Position numbers and translations under genes: made by a program. The notes beneath the pieces are model-generated. The model ran no database searches, was not told the origin of the DNA, and worked only from the letters and a program-made list of their open reading frames with translations. Shown here piece by piece: positions 1 to 10,249 of a stretch of DNA of 64,000 nucleotides (position 1 is the first letter of the stretch; each line of letters opens with the position of its first letter). The stretch spans positions 42,785,369-42,849,368 of the forward strand of contig NC_087066.1 of NCBI RefSeq assembly GCF_963678635.1, given 5' to 3'. The stretch comes from Symsagittifera roscoffensis (lineage: Eukaryota; Xenacoelomorpha; Acoela; Convolutidae).

Positions 1-336
1 AATGAGTTCGTTAAACTTATTTTTATTCGGTTGCTTTGGACCACAAGAAAGGAACTTTTCAAAAAAATTGTAATATAAATTCATCTAATGTTTTTATTCA
101 AGCTTCGGCTTTTCGTAGCGGTTTAACTTGGCGGTTTAGCATTTTTAAAAATTGGACGCTCATTTAATTTTTGTTTGTTACAGTGATTGAGCTGAATTGT
201 TGACGAAAATTCAAAATCACCTAGTTTGGCAATTTTTAATAATTTTGCTGATAAAAAAATGTCTGTTTTCATCGACATTTTTAGTTATCTGAATCATATT
301 CACAGCAAAACTTATTAAATAGTTTCATATAACGTA

Positions 337-1084
337 ATGCCTGAGACGATGAATAGATTGGCATCCAAACAGAGTGATTGCTGTACTGTTTGTACCAAAC
401 CAAATGGAGAAAACTGGATTCTGTGTGAGAGCTGCCAAAGATGGACTCACGGTGGGCGTGCTGGATACTCGAACGACGAGTACAAATTCTTGGCGAGGGC
501 CAAAAATGTGATGTTTTTTGTGTGACACATGCCTTCCATCAGCACAATGCAACTTACTGAAAAACAACATCTCCGCAGAGGTCACCAAGGAAATTGCAGA
601 CTTGAAGGCCACAGTGGAGAGTGTTAAGTTTGCTGTGACGGCACTGACACCAACTGCCATAGAACCCGAAGCTAAGTATTCTTCAATTGTGAAAAATAAT
701 GCTGAATATTCACTAGAGTTAAGGTTCAGCGGTTTGCCTGAAACAAGCGATGCCCCTAAAAAACCAAACCGAAAAGAAGTTTTTGAACACGATGAAAAAC
801 AGTTATTTGATGTTGTACATTATCTGGGTGTGGGAAAAGAAGATATATCCGGTTTCGGTAGGCTTGGCAAATACAATTCACAAAATCCTCGAGCAAGGCA
901 AATTCTTGTTAAGTTCTCAAATACTTATACGGTTGATAAAATATTAGCACGTGCACCAATGCTTAAAGTTTTCGAACCAACATACAACGATGAGGCCTAT
1001 CGAGTTTTTGTTTCAAAATCTTTAAACAAAGAAGAGCAAATGAAAGAGCGAACATTTCTGAAAAAAAAAGAAGAGAGTTATTAG
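337..1084 (+). pseudogene. non-LTR retrotransposon ORF1, PHD-finger type, frameshifted
   Basis: This is the first open reading frame of a CR1/L2-like non-LTR retrotransposon, expected to encode a nucleic-acid-binding protein. The first 62 codons hold a PHD-like zinc finger (CCTVC, WILCESC, RWTH). The reading frame breaks in the run of six T at 514-519 and continues in another frame with the last cysteine pair (CDTC). The rest is an RRM-like ORF1 core (ELRFSGLPE, LGVGKEDI, RLGK, RQILVKFS, DKILARAP) followed by a lysine/glutamate-rich end and a stop at 1082-1084. The endonuclease and reverse transcriptase follow on the same strand. The frameshift makes this copy inactive. The PHD finger and RRM-like core are read from residue patterns, not from a profile search. 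Confidence 0.72.
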
Positions 1085-1197
1085 ATACAAACCAACATGA
1101 TCCAAAGAACATTCATATCAAAAATGGAATTTTGTATTTAAATAACCAAGCAGTAGTAATTGATGAGTGACCAGAAAATTCAACTGGTGAACTAAGC

Positions 1198-1818
1198 ATG
1201 TTGTGTTATAACATTAGATGTTTATATAAATCGGATCGAAGGAGAATTTTTTCGAATTTTCTGCTAGTAAATGCTGTTGATATTGTATGTATATCAGAAA
1301 CATGGCTCACAGACGATATTGCAGAAGGCGAACTTTTTATACCTCAATATCAATGTTTTTTATCGAATAGAAAAGCAAAATCCGGAAAAACAGCACACGT
1401 TGGGACTATGATTTGCGTGAAAAATGAAATCAACTCTGAGAAAGTTAAATTGAATCTTGAAGATAATGGTTCAGTAACTGCATGCCTGATTTGTTTATGT
1501 AAAAAGAAAATACTTATTGTTTGCTGTTATTTACCACCCTCAAACAGTACTTACGCTTACACGAACGCTGATATTGAAAACTTGTTTAAATGTTTGCAAA
1601 AAATCAAAAATAATTTTGATGAATTAATAATATACGGGGATTTCAATTTCCCAACAATAAACTGGACGAGTCTTTCATCTGCTGTTGAGCAAGAAAATAT
1701 TTTTCTTGATATAATTGATCGATATTGTTTGCAACAAAAAATCTCGTTCCAAACTGCTGCAACTGGTATTCTAGATTTGATTTTAGTGGGAAAAAAACAT
1801 ACAGATAGTGAATATTGA
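1198..1818 (+). pseudogene. retrotransposon APE-type endonuclease domain
   Basis: N-terminal endonuclease of ORF2, which nicks target DNA to prime reverse transcription. Family motifs in order are YNIRCL near the start, SETWL, CCYLPPS, YGDFNFP (catalytic GDFN) and LDLILV. The frame closes at 1818, and the last motif (SNHFPIKVKF, the SDH-type catalytic end) lies in another frame from about 1850. ORF2 of this copy is therefore broken here. It lies 114 nt after ORF1 on the same strand, as usual for two-ORF LINEs. Confidence 0.8.
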
Positions 1819-2443
1819 AGACATTCAAAGGGATAACTATTTTAGCAAACTCTCGAATCATTTCCCGATCAAAGTTAAGTTTAACGTTGAAATATCGTCC
1901 TTGTTGCAGCGAAATTGCTGCAAAGATTTGATTTATAGCTACTGTAAAGGCGATTTTGGAAAACTACGAGAAACGTTGAATAAAACAAAATTCGAACCTT
2001 TCTGTTGTTCGAATCCTAATAAAGTTCTGGAATTATGGTATAGCTGGCTCAATACCGCAATATCTCAGAATGTACCCAGGAGAACAGCGCACAGAATGTC
2101 GGTACCACCGTGGATTACGCAAAAAACATCGCATTACATAAAGTGCCTTAAAACTGCGCGGAAGAATTTTCCAGAATTTCATGACAAGGTCATAGCATTA
2201 GCTGATTTAGTCGATACCAGTGCAGAAACTGACAAAGTTGAATACGAACAAGAGCTAGCTGCAGAACGAGCATCGTCAAAATTTTCCAAGTATTTCAAAG
2301 CATTTAGGAAGTCAAATCTCCCGCGGAAAATGTTTTACGAGTCTGTCTCGGAGGAGACGGACAAGGGTAAATCAGAACTATTTTCTATCTTCTTCTCTTC
2401 CGTGTATACAAAATCGACAAAATTTATTGAAGGGTGTAATTGA
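1808..2443 (+). pseudogene. retrotransposon ORF2 linker between endonuclease and RT
   Basis: Continuation of ORF2 in a shifted frame. It starts with the endonuclease SDH-like end (SNHFPIKV) and carries the helical linker typical of CR1/L2/Jockey ORF2, including PPWITQKT and SKFSKYFKAFRKSN. The frame closes at 2443 (EGCN then stop). About 125 nt without a clear frame follow before the reverse transcriptase. It overlaps the previous fragment by 11 nt because of the frameshift, not as a real gene overlap. Confidence 0.7.
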
Positions 2444-2570
2444 AAAGAATGCGTAAAATTGATTACCACTGTAAATTTTTTTCGAAAAGGAAGTAATTGA
2501 AATTTGCATGAACTTGGACATAAACAAGAGTAAAGGATCCGATGAAATTCCACCAATATTGTAAAAAAAA

Positions 2571-2984
2571 TTGTGCATTACTCTTTCTCATTCTCTTTCA
2601 CAGTTATTCAGAAAAAATTTCCAAACAGCCATTTTTTCAAACAATTGGAAACAAGCAATTATAAGTCCCTTATTTAAAAAAGGCGATAAATGCCATGTTA
2701 CAAATTACAGACCGGTATCTCTGTTATCAATAGCTTCGAAAATTCTAGAAAGGATTATTTTTAGACGACTGTACGATCATTACCATTCTTTTTTTCACGC
2801 AGCTCAGTTCGGCTTCAGGAAAAAACGATCAACGATTCTTCAATTGATAATCTTTTTGCAAAAAGTGTACCAGGGCATTGAAAGTCAACATGATGTTGAT
2901 ATAATCTTTACTGACTACAGTAAAGCTTTTGACAGAGTGGATCATGGTATGCTTTTGAAACGGGCATCAGAAACAGGCTACTGA
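2571..2984 (+). pseudogene. retrotransposon reverse transcriptase, fingers and first palm motif
   Basis: N-terminal half of the reverse transcriptase. Visible motifs are FKKGD, NYRPVSLLSIASKILERI (RT block 1-2), QFGFRKKRST (block 2a) and FTDYSKAFDRVDH (block 3, catalytic aspartate in the A motif). The frame ends at a TGA at 2982-2984 and the protein resumes from about 3002 in another frame, so the enzyme is interrupted. Family assignment to a CR1/L2-like clade rests on these motifs and on the PHD-containing ORF1 upstream. Confidence 0.88.
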
Positions 2985-3001
2985 AACTAATCGAATCATA
3001 C

Positions 3002-3770
3002 TTGACAAATCGAGTACAAGTCGTGCGTATAAATGGAGTAAACTCGTCACCAATACAAGTTACTAGCGGTGTCCCGCAAGGGAGTATTTTGGGCCCCATA
3101 CTTTTTCTGGTTTTTGTTAACGACCTCCCGAAAATGTGCGATCAATTGTTTCCCCTACTTTTTGCCGATGACGCCAAATTTCTCAGCGTGGGTTTAAGCA
3201 CAATAGATATTCAAAGTGATTTAAATGCGTTGTATGACTGGACCGTTAGAAACAACATGCCCTTCAATATGGATAAATGCTGCCTAATTAAAATGTCCAA
3301 AAATGAAAAACGATTGCTTTTTGGAAACGAATCGATTAAAACAGAGGAAACTCAATCTGATTGGGGGCTCATGCTTTCCTGTGACTTAAAATGGAATTTG
3401 CATATAAATAAGGTTTGCTGCAAAGCATTTCGTGTTTTTCACATGATAAAAAGAAGCGTATCGAATCTTGGACAAAAAGCTAAACTGGATTTGTATAAAT
3501 CTATGATCGTGCCAATACTCACGTACGCAAGTCCATGTTATGGATTGAGTAAATACATTATTACGGAGCTTGAAAATGTGCAAAGGCGTATAGTTAAATG
3601 GATAATTCCGCATATGGATTCGTACAAAGATCGGCTAATCGAAATTTCACTATTGCCACTGCCAATGTATATACAGATCAACAACCTTCTGTTGCTGTCA
3701 AAAATTTTATCGAAAAATTACGATGTTGACATGTTGAATGTTCCATCGTATTCCTGTTCCTCGCGCGGTT
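3002..3770 (+). pseudogene. retrotransposon reverse transcriptase, catalytic palm and thumb
   Basis: C-terminal half of the reverse transcriptase. It shows SGVPQGSILGPILFLVFVNDLP (block 4) and the catalytic box as LFADDAKFL, with Phe in place of the usual Tyr of YADD. The thumb follows (SNLGQKAKLDLYKSMIVPILTYASPCYG). Homology stops abruptly near 3770 at a TAG-repeat microsatellite, where an antisense LINE has inserted. The expected C-terminal tail is found on the far side of that insertion at about 4840-5057. Confidence 0.88.
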
Positions 3771-3773
3771 GTA

Positions 3774-3797
3774 TAGTAGTAGTAGTAGTAGTAGTAG
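3774..3797. repeat. (TAG)n microsatellite, tail of the antisense LINE
   Basis: About seven to eight TAG units. They mark the 3' tail of the minus-strand LINE and the junction where the plus-strand LINE was split. Confidence 0.85.
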
Positions 3798-4796
3798 AGG
3801 CTTTAGGGCTCATTGGCCCAGGGGTGTTACTAGGGGTTACACGATCCACAGGAACACAGTACACGCCAGGTGCATGTGTCTAGCTCATTGTAACTGTTTT
3901 CAAAGTAGTTGAAGTAACTTTCTGTCAGTTGTTTTTTCGTCGGGTTGTCGCGAAACTGTTTGAGGACTATATTGAAAAGTTTCGGGGCTCTCGTCCAGAA
4001 ATTTTCGTCTGTTTTGCTGATGCGGTTTTTGTTGAGCTCGAATTCGCTGCATTGTCTCGTGGTGCTTTCTCTCAGTGATATTGGAATTGAATCTTCACTG
4101 ACGCTGTATTTACCGTCCATGACCGATTGAAGAAACAGTATATCATGGAGTTCGATGTACATTGAGAGTGGTAAGATCTTCAGGGTACGTAGTCTCTCTT
4201 TGTATCCGATGGAGTAGTTAAGTATCCATGTAGTAGCTTTTTGTTGAACTATTTCGATTTCCCGCATTTCGGTTTTTGATGGGTACCATACCTGCGATGC
4301 ATAGGAAATGACAGGAACGACGTAACCTACATAGGCGTTCAATTTTGTTTCGAGATTTGCATAGCATGAGATGTTACGTTTGAGGTTGAAGAAGGCTCGC
4401 CATGCTTTACCGGTCCTACGTTTAATGTTTTCGTTCCACGAGATGTTTTTTGTCATTATCACTCCTAGGTCTTTCTGGGAGTTGACAGTGCCTAGTTTCA
4501 CGCCTTTTGAACTCACAGGCTCTGTATTTCCTTTAATGCGTAGTGCCTTACTTTTTCCCATATTTAGTACCATTTGGTTTTTGAGACTCCACTTTTCAAT
4601 TTCATTTCCGAGGACAATTGCTTCTTCGTAGTTCTTTGCAATTACTTTAAAGTCGTCGCTGTAGCCAAAAAAAGTGCTCGGTTTGACTGATTCTGGAAGA
4701 TCGTTAACGTATATCAGGAACATGAGCGGACCTAGTTTTGAACCCTGTGGTACTCCACTTGTTACTGGCGTGACTGGAGATTTGCTTATATCAATT
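3774..4796 (-). mobile_element. 5'-truncated antisense LINE inserted in the plus-strand LINE
   Basis: A minus-strand non-LTR retrotransposon fragment. Read on the minus strand it begins inside the reverse transcriptase at SGVPQGSKLGPLMFL (about 4765-4720). It continues with the catalytic box as GYSDDFKV and a full thumb and C-terminus ending in a CTWRVLCSCGSC motif with a stop near 3880. Its 3' UTR is short and ends in a CTA microsatellite (TAG repeats at about 3774-3797 on the plus strand), the tail style of some CR1/L2-like clades. The frame from 4723 to about 3880 is open, so this copy is younger than the one it interrupts. Confidence 0.82.
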
Positions 4797-4836
4797 TAAC
4801 ACATTGTTTTCGTGCTGTTAGGTAGCTGGCTAGTAG

Positions 4837-5057
4837 TTCAAGGATTCAAGGATAAGTTTCAGCTCGAGAGGCCGAAAAAGAAATTTTTGGAGGACGAATT
4901 CCTTTACCAAACATGTCGGCTAGCGAATGTGATCAAAATTGACGTGAGAGAAACAAGCAGACTGAAGAAGCGAATATTGTGGTTATTTTGGAGAAAATTT
5001 GAGAAGGACTACGAACAAGTGCACATGGAGAATTGCTTGCGATTGCACAATGAATGA
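4837..5057 (+). pseudogene. C-terminal tail of the interrupted plus-strand LINE
   Basis: An open plus-strand stretch encodes FLYQTCRLANVIKIDV, then LKKRILWLFWRKFEKDYE, ending with a TGA at 5055-5057. This pattern (short aromatic start, R-L-A-N, then LKK..L..FW..F...Y) is that of the C-terminus of CR1-like ORF2. It picks up where the reverse transcriptase stops at 3770. I infer that it is the severed end of that element. The alternative is a third unrelated fragment. Confidence 0.55.
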
Positions 5058-5148
5058 CTGTAGAAGTAAAACTTCACTATAGAACGAAAAACCGACAGGG
5101 GGAAACCCCTTGTGCTACGAGCACAAAAGCCCTACTACTACTACATAT
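5058..5148 (+). mobile_element. LINE 3' UTR with (CTA)n tail
   Basis: Short stretch after the ORF2 stop. It contains the complementary pair AGGGGGAAACCCCTT and a GTGCT-ACG-AGCAC hairpin, and ends in CTACTACTACTAC (about 5134-5146). The tail repeats the CTA ending of the antisense LINE, so I take 5146-5148 as the end of the plus-strand element that starts before 337. Confidence 0.55.
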
Positions 5149-6393
5149 TCGCTTTCGAGTTCTTAACTTCGCTTCTGATAGTCTGTTCTGAAAACTAAGA
5201 GCAGCTGGCTCCAAAAAAAACATGAGTGTTTGGAACATAGTACTTGAGAAAATTGGGAATTTTGTCAATATTCAAGCTTTCATCGAAAAAAACGAACAAG
5301 TGCCCTTCGCACGTTTTTCTATGTTTTTTACATATTCAACCAGAGGTCGCTCATCATCAGTCATCTCTAGAGTGATTCGAAACCATCTCCAAGGTAGAAC
5401 TGTCGCAGCAATTTAAGCCATGGTTTCAAAGGTTATCAGAAGTACGGACAGCTACTTCCGTATGTAACCGATTAGCCCCTCTCAAAACATGTCCGAAAAC
5501 TTTTTCCGATTTTCTCATTTTTTTAACCAGTTCCTTGGTCAAATTAATGTGTTCGAAAAAATGCCATAATGTCAGACTAGTGTCGAATGTCAGACTAGTG
5601 TCGCTCCAATGTCGATCTCAGCCAAAAAACTCGTTTCATTAAACTTGTCCCTGTTTGGTTGTATGGGACACATTGACAGAACTTCATTTACCCGTTTATT
5701 TTATCTTTCGGACACTTTTATTAGATATTTTTCAACGGTTTTCTGATGGTGTCCTTAAGTTTGTATCAACTTGACGCTTCACAAATCGGAAAATAGATGT
5801 TCACAACTGTTCGTCGATTTCATTCTGCTCCAGCGCTCGGTTCATCACTGCCATCTTCTCGGAGTGCAGTCTGTTTTTAGACAACTGCTTATCCATACTC
5901 TCCAGCAGAAAAATTTAGTATTAACGAATCAGAATCGAGTTGAGAAAGGAGAGTTGCAATAGAAATAAGTATTTACTGTTGATTTCTTCCTCGTCTCGAC
6001 TCTGGTTGGTCAAAATGATAATTGTCTGTTTACTGACGAGTATGAATACGCGGACGTCTTAATACTCATGTCATTAGCCATAAATGTCGGTCTTTAGTAG
6101 TTTCAGCTAATATAAATGTGCATCGCTTGGTCCGGAAACAAAACCCTTTCTCAGGGATCCTAAAATTTAAAAAGTCCGGCATTGGATCGATTTCAAACAA
6201 TTTCTCAAAAACTTCATTCTGTGTAGAGTTCTCTAATGAATTGAGGAATACAAGAGCTAAATCTCAGATTGTAACCTGGGCGGTTCTGGCTCGACGGCAC
6301 AATTTTTTTAAAAAAATTTCAGATAAAAGTGACTAAATACGATTTATGGTATTATATCTTCACTGTGAAATTACTTTGGACTACCTATCTTAG
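5149..6393. other. intergenic, no gene seen
   Basis: AT-rich DNA between the retrotransposon and the F-box-like gene. Only short frames without recognisable domains occur. A tandem duplication of an 18-bp unit (ATGTCAGACTAGTGTCGA) lies near 5570-5605. Confidence 0.5.
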
Positions 6394-6398
6394 TCGGA

Positions 6399-7871
6399 AT
6401 GACCAACTATTTACTGGAAGTTCCTTTGGAAGTTCTGGAAAAAATTGTACAATTCTTGATTCCGTGTTCCTATTTAACGCCAGGCTCTTTTAATTATGTG
6501 AAAAATTTAGCTAAAACTTGTAAAGGAATTAATACTGCATTAAAGAAAACGACAGTTCGAATAAGTTTGCTGATTGATGTAAACAAAGCTGAGATGCCGT
6601 ATCTCCCAGATTTTGTTGAAGCGTGCTGCTTTCATTCAATTTGTTTTATGGTAAAGAACTTCGATCCCGAACATATTAATCAAACAAGAAACTGCAACAC
6701 TCAAAAACTATTTTTGACTCATGGTCAAAGTTTAAAGTCTTTGATAAAGGCTAAATTTTGTGTAGATCAAGACGAACAACTAAAAGAAGCAATGGAACTT
6801 ATATCCGATGTTTTAAGTAAGTTGAATCGAACAGAATTCTTTCAATTAGTTATGTTTCAACCATCGGCTGAAGAAGCAATCACTGATTGGAGGAAATTTC
6901 GTGTATCCTTTGATAAAGTTACGAAATTAGAATTATTTGATGATAAAGACGGCAGGAGAAATTTGTGTAATTTGAACCAGTTTCTGAAACTATTTCCTAG
7001 CCTTCGTTTTCTTTTTTTGAATAACGTAGATTTCACAACCAACGATATATCTCATTTGCATCATTTGATAGGGTTAAAAGGAAATTGCTTGAGTAGTAGC
7101 TTGATTGAAGATCAACGCGTAAAACCCTGCTTCAGTTTACCTAATCTAGAAGAGCTTGTCTTGTTTGACTCAAATGCGATAATTGAAATCATAAATTTTG
7201 CTCAAATGTTTCCTAAATTGCACACATTCTGTTTTGATTATATCGCAGAACCGTATTCAACAATGTTAAATTTTGATGGTGTACCTGCTTCGTTGAAAAA
7301 CCTTAGTATTTCATCAGTATATTTACCTTGTTTTGCAAACTGCTTGTATCTTGAGAATTTAAAGATTGACATAAACTATTATGATCCGTTAATTCTTCGA
7401 TTTCTCACGGACAGCCAAAGGTCGCTGATAAGTGTGTGTTTAGTTTTTGCTACCGCGCAAAGCTCTAAAGCAATGTTACAGCTTTGCCTCGAAGTTCTTC
7501 GTAGTAATCCCAGATTGAGAATATTGTCGATACATTTTCTTAACACGGAAAAGCAGGAACTTCAGAATATTATCAAGTCGTGGACAAATACGAATGCAGC
7601 TGAGATAAACATGTTTTTGAATCTCTTATTGTTCATATTTTTGGACCAGTATTTAGTCATGAAGGATGCCATCAATGTAGAAACGATAAATTTTGTGAAT
7701 TATTTTGACGATAACTTTGAATGGCAGTTTAGAACTCGTTACTCTGGAACTTCCAGTGTAGTTCTGCCTTTCAAAAGAACTAGATTGACACTAGACATAT
7801 GTTTTTATGAAGGCAATGCCGTTGGTGAATTAGGTAAATATCTATGTTACCTGGTTTCAGAGCTCAAGTAA
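6399..7871 (+). CDS. F-box/leucine-rich-repeat-like protein, single exon
   Basis: A 490-residue intronless reading frame with ATG at 6399 and TAA at 7869-7871. The N-terminus (LLEVPLEVLEKIVQFL, then LAKTCKGIN around residue 45) looks like an F-box, the domain that binds Skp1 in SCF ubiquitin ligases. From about residue 170 there are irregular leucine-rich segments (KLELFD, FPSLRFLFLNN, LPNLEELVLFDSN, FPKLHTFCFD, SLKNLSISS, LENLKIDI), as in substrate-binding LRRs. If so, the product would select proteins for ubiquitination; the substrate is unknown. A TAG acceptor-like site at 6391-6393 lies 5 nt before the ATG, and two AATAAA signals follow the stop at 7876 and 7891. The fold is inferred from motif spacing and needs a profile search. 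It could instead be an LRR protein without a working F-box. Confidence 0.65.
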   Translation: MTNYLLEVPLEVLEKIVQFLIPCSYLTPGSFNYVKNLAKTCKGINTALKKTTVRISLLIDVNKAEMPYLPDFVEACCFHSICFMVKNFDPEHINQTRNCNTQKLFLTHGQSLKSLIKAKFCVDQDEQLKEAMELISDVLSKLNRTEFFQLVMFQPSAEEAITDWRKFRVSFDKVTKLELFDDKDGRRNLCNLNQFLKLFPSLRFLFLNNVDFTTNDISHLHHLIGLKGNCLSSSLIEDQRVKPCFSLPNLEELVLFDSNAIIEIINFAQMFPKLHTFCFDYIAEPYSTMLNFDGVPASLKNLSISSVYLPCFANCLYLENLKIDINYYDPLILRFLTDSQRSLISVCLVFATAQSSKAMLQLCLEVLRSNPRLRILSIHFLNTEKQELQNIIKSWTNTNAAEINMFLNLLLFIFLDQYLVMKDAINVETINFVNYFDDNFEWQFRTRYSGTSSVVLPFKRTRLTLDICFYEGNAVGELGKYLCYLVSELK

Positions 7872-7875
7872 ATAC

Positions 7876-7896
7876 AATAAATTTTGCGTAAATAAA
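7876..7896 (+). terminator. polyadenylation signals of the F-box-like gene
   Basis: AATAAA at 7876-7881 and again at 7891-7896, only 5-20 nt after the stop codon. This implies a very short 3' UTR. Confidence 0.7.
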
Positions 7897-10200
7897 TTTA
7901 TTTTCAATTATAAACAAGCAGTGGTTGTGTTATGAAGTCGTAATTTGGGATTGTTAAAACTGGGAATTGTTAAAATTGATGAAATTAGACCTTACAAAAG
8001 CTTCGGATTGACACTATTTAACGCGTAGAATCTTTTTTTACCGTTGTTGCGATAAGCAAGGGTATGACAACCGGGCGGATACGTGACTTTTTCATTAAAT
8101 AATTTTATTGCGCAGAATAGACTATTTGGAAGGAACTTTGAAGTGATCTTTTACTTTTTGTTTCACCTATTTTTTTAATGTTTAGCTTATTTACGGCTTG
8201 CGATTGCTTTATGATGTTCTGTGATAGTTCTTTTAAGTGCCTTTTGAGTAAAATTAAATTCAGCCGGGTTATTTACCCTCTGTTTTTTGCAAGTCAAAAA
8301 TTGAATAGTTGCCAGTCAATTTTTTGAATTGAAGTTTGGGGGTATATTTTCGAAAGCTTAAACCTTTCTTATGAAATTCTTATTGGTTTTCTTTTTCACA
8401 GGCAGATTTGTTCGAAATTTTACTCGCTACCTTTCGAATGGCATGCTGTTTTAAGCTTAATTTTATTGTGTAGATAATTCACTTCATGATTTTCTGCGCA
8501 AATTCTTTGGTATTATTGTTCGATCTTTTAACAATAATGGACTTATTGTTTTTCTCTCGTTGTATATAGTTCTTTTGAATTTTGTTTTGAGCAGTGTAAT
8601 TCAGGTTTTTCGTTTTATCAAATATTTTTGTTTGTGACGAAAAACGGACGTAGATTTTCGATGGCTACGTGGCTTCTGGTCCCCTTTTTCAGTTGGTCTG
8701 CATTTCTTTTTTTTACTTTGAGTCCAAATTCTCGTCATAGATAAGAAGTTTTTTTGTTAGTAGCTTCTAGTTAATACCACATTGTTTTTTTTAATATCGC
8801 TAATTTTTTTCAAAAAATAAATCAACAAGTTTTTCGGTAAATTTTTGCTTGAAAAAATCTATTTTCAGATCAACATGTATCGGCTGGTTAAGTTAATTTT
8901 AATTGTTATGTTTATTGAGATTTTTCAAAGTGACGAGTAATATATCGGAATGTATAATGTTACAACTACCTGTTTCAAGTTTTTGAATTATTTGCTTTTC
9001 TTTTTGTTTGCGTTAAAGCTTCCATCGGCTGCAATAATTCTGTTTGTTTCATCAGATCAGTTGCCTTAAATTACGTCGTTTGAAAACAAAACTAGGTTTT
9101 AATGCGTTTGAGTCCTTTTTGTAGGACAAAAAACTTGGGATTCCAAAAATCATTTTAAAATCATCTTGACATATTTTCGGTTTGACGGGCGTTTGCTCAA
9201 TTTTTGTCTACATAGTTACCTTTCGATGATTTTGTTTCGATGAGTGTTTTTGATGTATTCCTGTAACTTATAAATTAATAGCCCTGACTCTGTGCATTTT
9301 TTTTGTTTTGTTTATAAATTTCGTTCAGGCTTAGTGTTTTCGGCTTATGTTTTTGGTTTTAGTTGCCTTAAATTGTGTCACTTCACGGGCAGTGGCTGAT
9401 TGACTAAAAAATAAGTTAGTTTGTCTTCTGAATTTCGAAAAAATATATATTCGCTAGCTTGCAATGCTGTGCTTGCGTTGTATTGCAGGTTGTGCAAAGC
9501 TCCGCTTCGCCTGTATTAATCTGTGCTATCTAAGTTTTGTATCAATTTGTTAATTAGCTTCTAGAGCTCATTGATTGTTGCTGTAAGAGTAGCACTGGGG
9601 CATGCAAAACTGCGTTAAATTAGAAAGCCTGCGTCAAATCAACAAACTAGTAAACTAGCAAAACTGCGTCAACATAGTAAATTGCTTTTAATTAATTGTC
9701 TATTCGATGGTTTCGTTTTTGCAGGTAACTAAAAAAGACGAAAAAATTTTGTGCTGACAGAAGTATTTATAAAGAGCTGTCTTTCATTTTCGAAAAAAAA
9801 TTTCGTGCTAATATGATTTTCCGAGTAACCTAGTGTTTGATTTACGCCTATAATTTGTAAATTTAGTTACCTTGACTTCGTATTTCCTTCTTCGTCTTTT
9901 GTTTTGCTTAAAAATTTTCCTCGGCCAAAATTATCTCGGCCTATTTTTCATCGGACGTATGAAAGAGTTTTTGGTCGTTTCAATTTTAGACTCCCCTCCG
10001 CTTTTTTCAAGTTAGTTGTATGTTTATCAATCGGTTTGTTTAAATTTAATTCTTTTCTTTTTAGAATTTCTCAGACACTTTTTCTCAGACACTTCGCGTG
10101 ATTGATACCCCCAAAAAGGGGGTATCAATTGAAAGACCGCTTACTCCTCTTTGTGCATGCGTATTCTCCTAAAGTCTTTTTTTATTTGCCCCTCTGTGTA
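7897..10200. other. T-rich intergenic repeat region
   Basis: No gene is seen. The region contains one degenerate hairpin-ended element (about 8045-9520) and long T-rich stretches. An 11-bp motif, TCTCAGACACT, is duplicated near 10068-10092, followed by CCCCCAAAAAGGGGG (about 10109-10123), a perfect short hairpin. Confidence 0.5.
8045..9520 (+). mobile_element. hairpin-ended non-autonomous element, copy 1 (degenerate 5' end)
   Basis: The 5' end resembles the family stem-loop (TTGC-GATAA-GCAAG at about 8047-8060, followed by GGGTATGACAACCGGG). The 3' end is clear: TATTGCAGGTTGT, then the stem-loop GCAAAGC-TCC-GCTTCGC at 9494-9510, then CTGT. No coding frame lies between. Pairing these two ends as one element is an inference, because the 5' end is diverged. 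Confidence 0.45.
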
Positions 10201-10249
10201 CAGCCTTCGAAAAAGTGTGGCTGATTATGTTACCCATATTTTTGATTTT

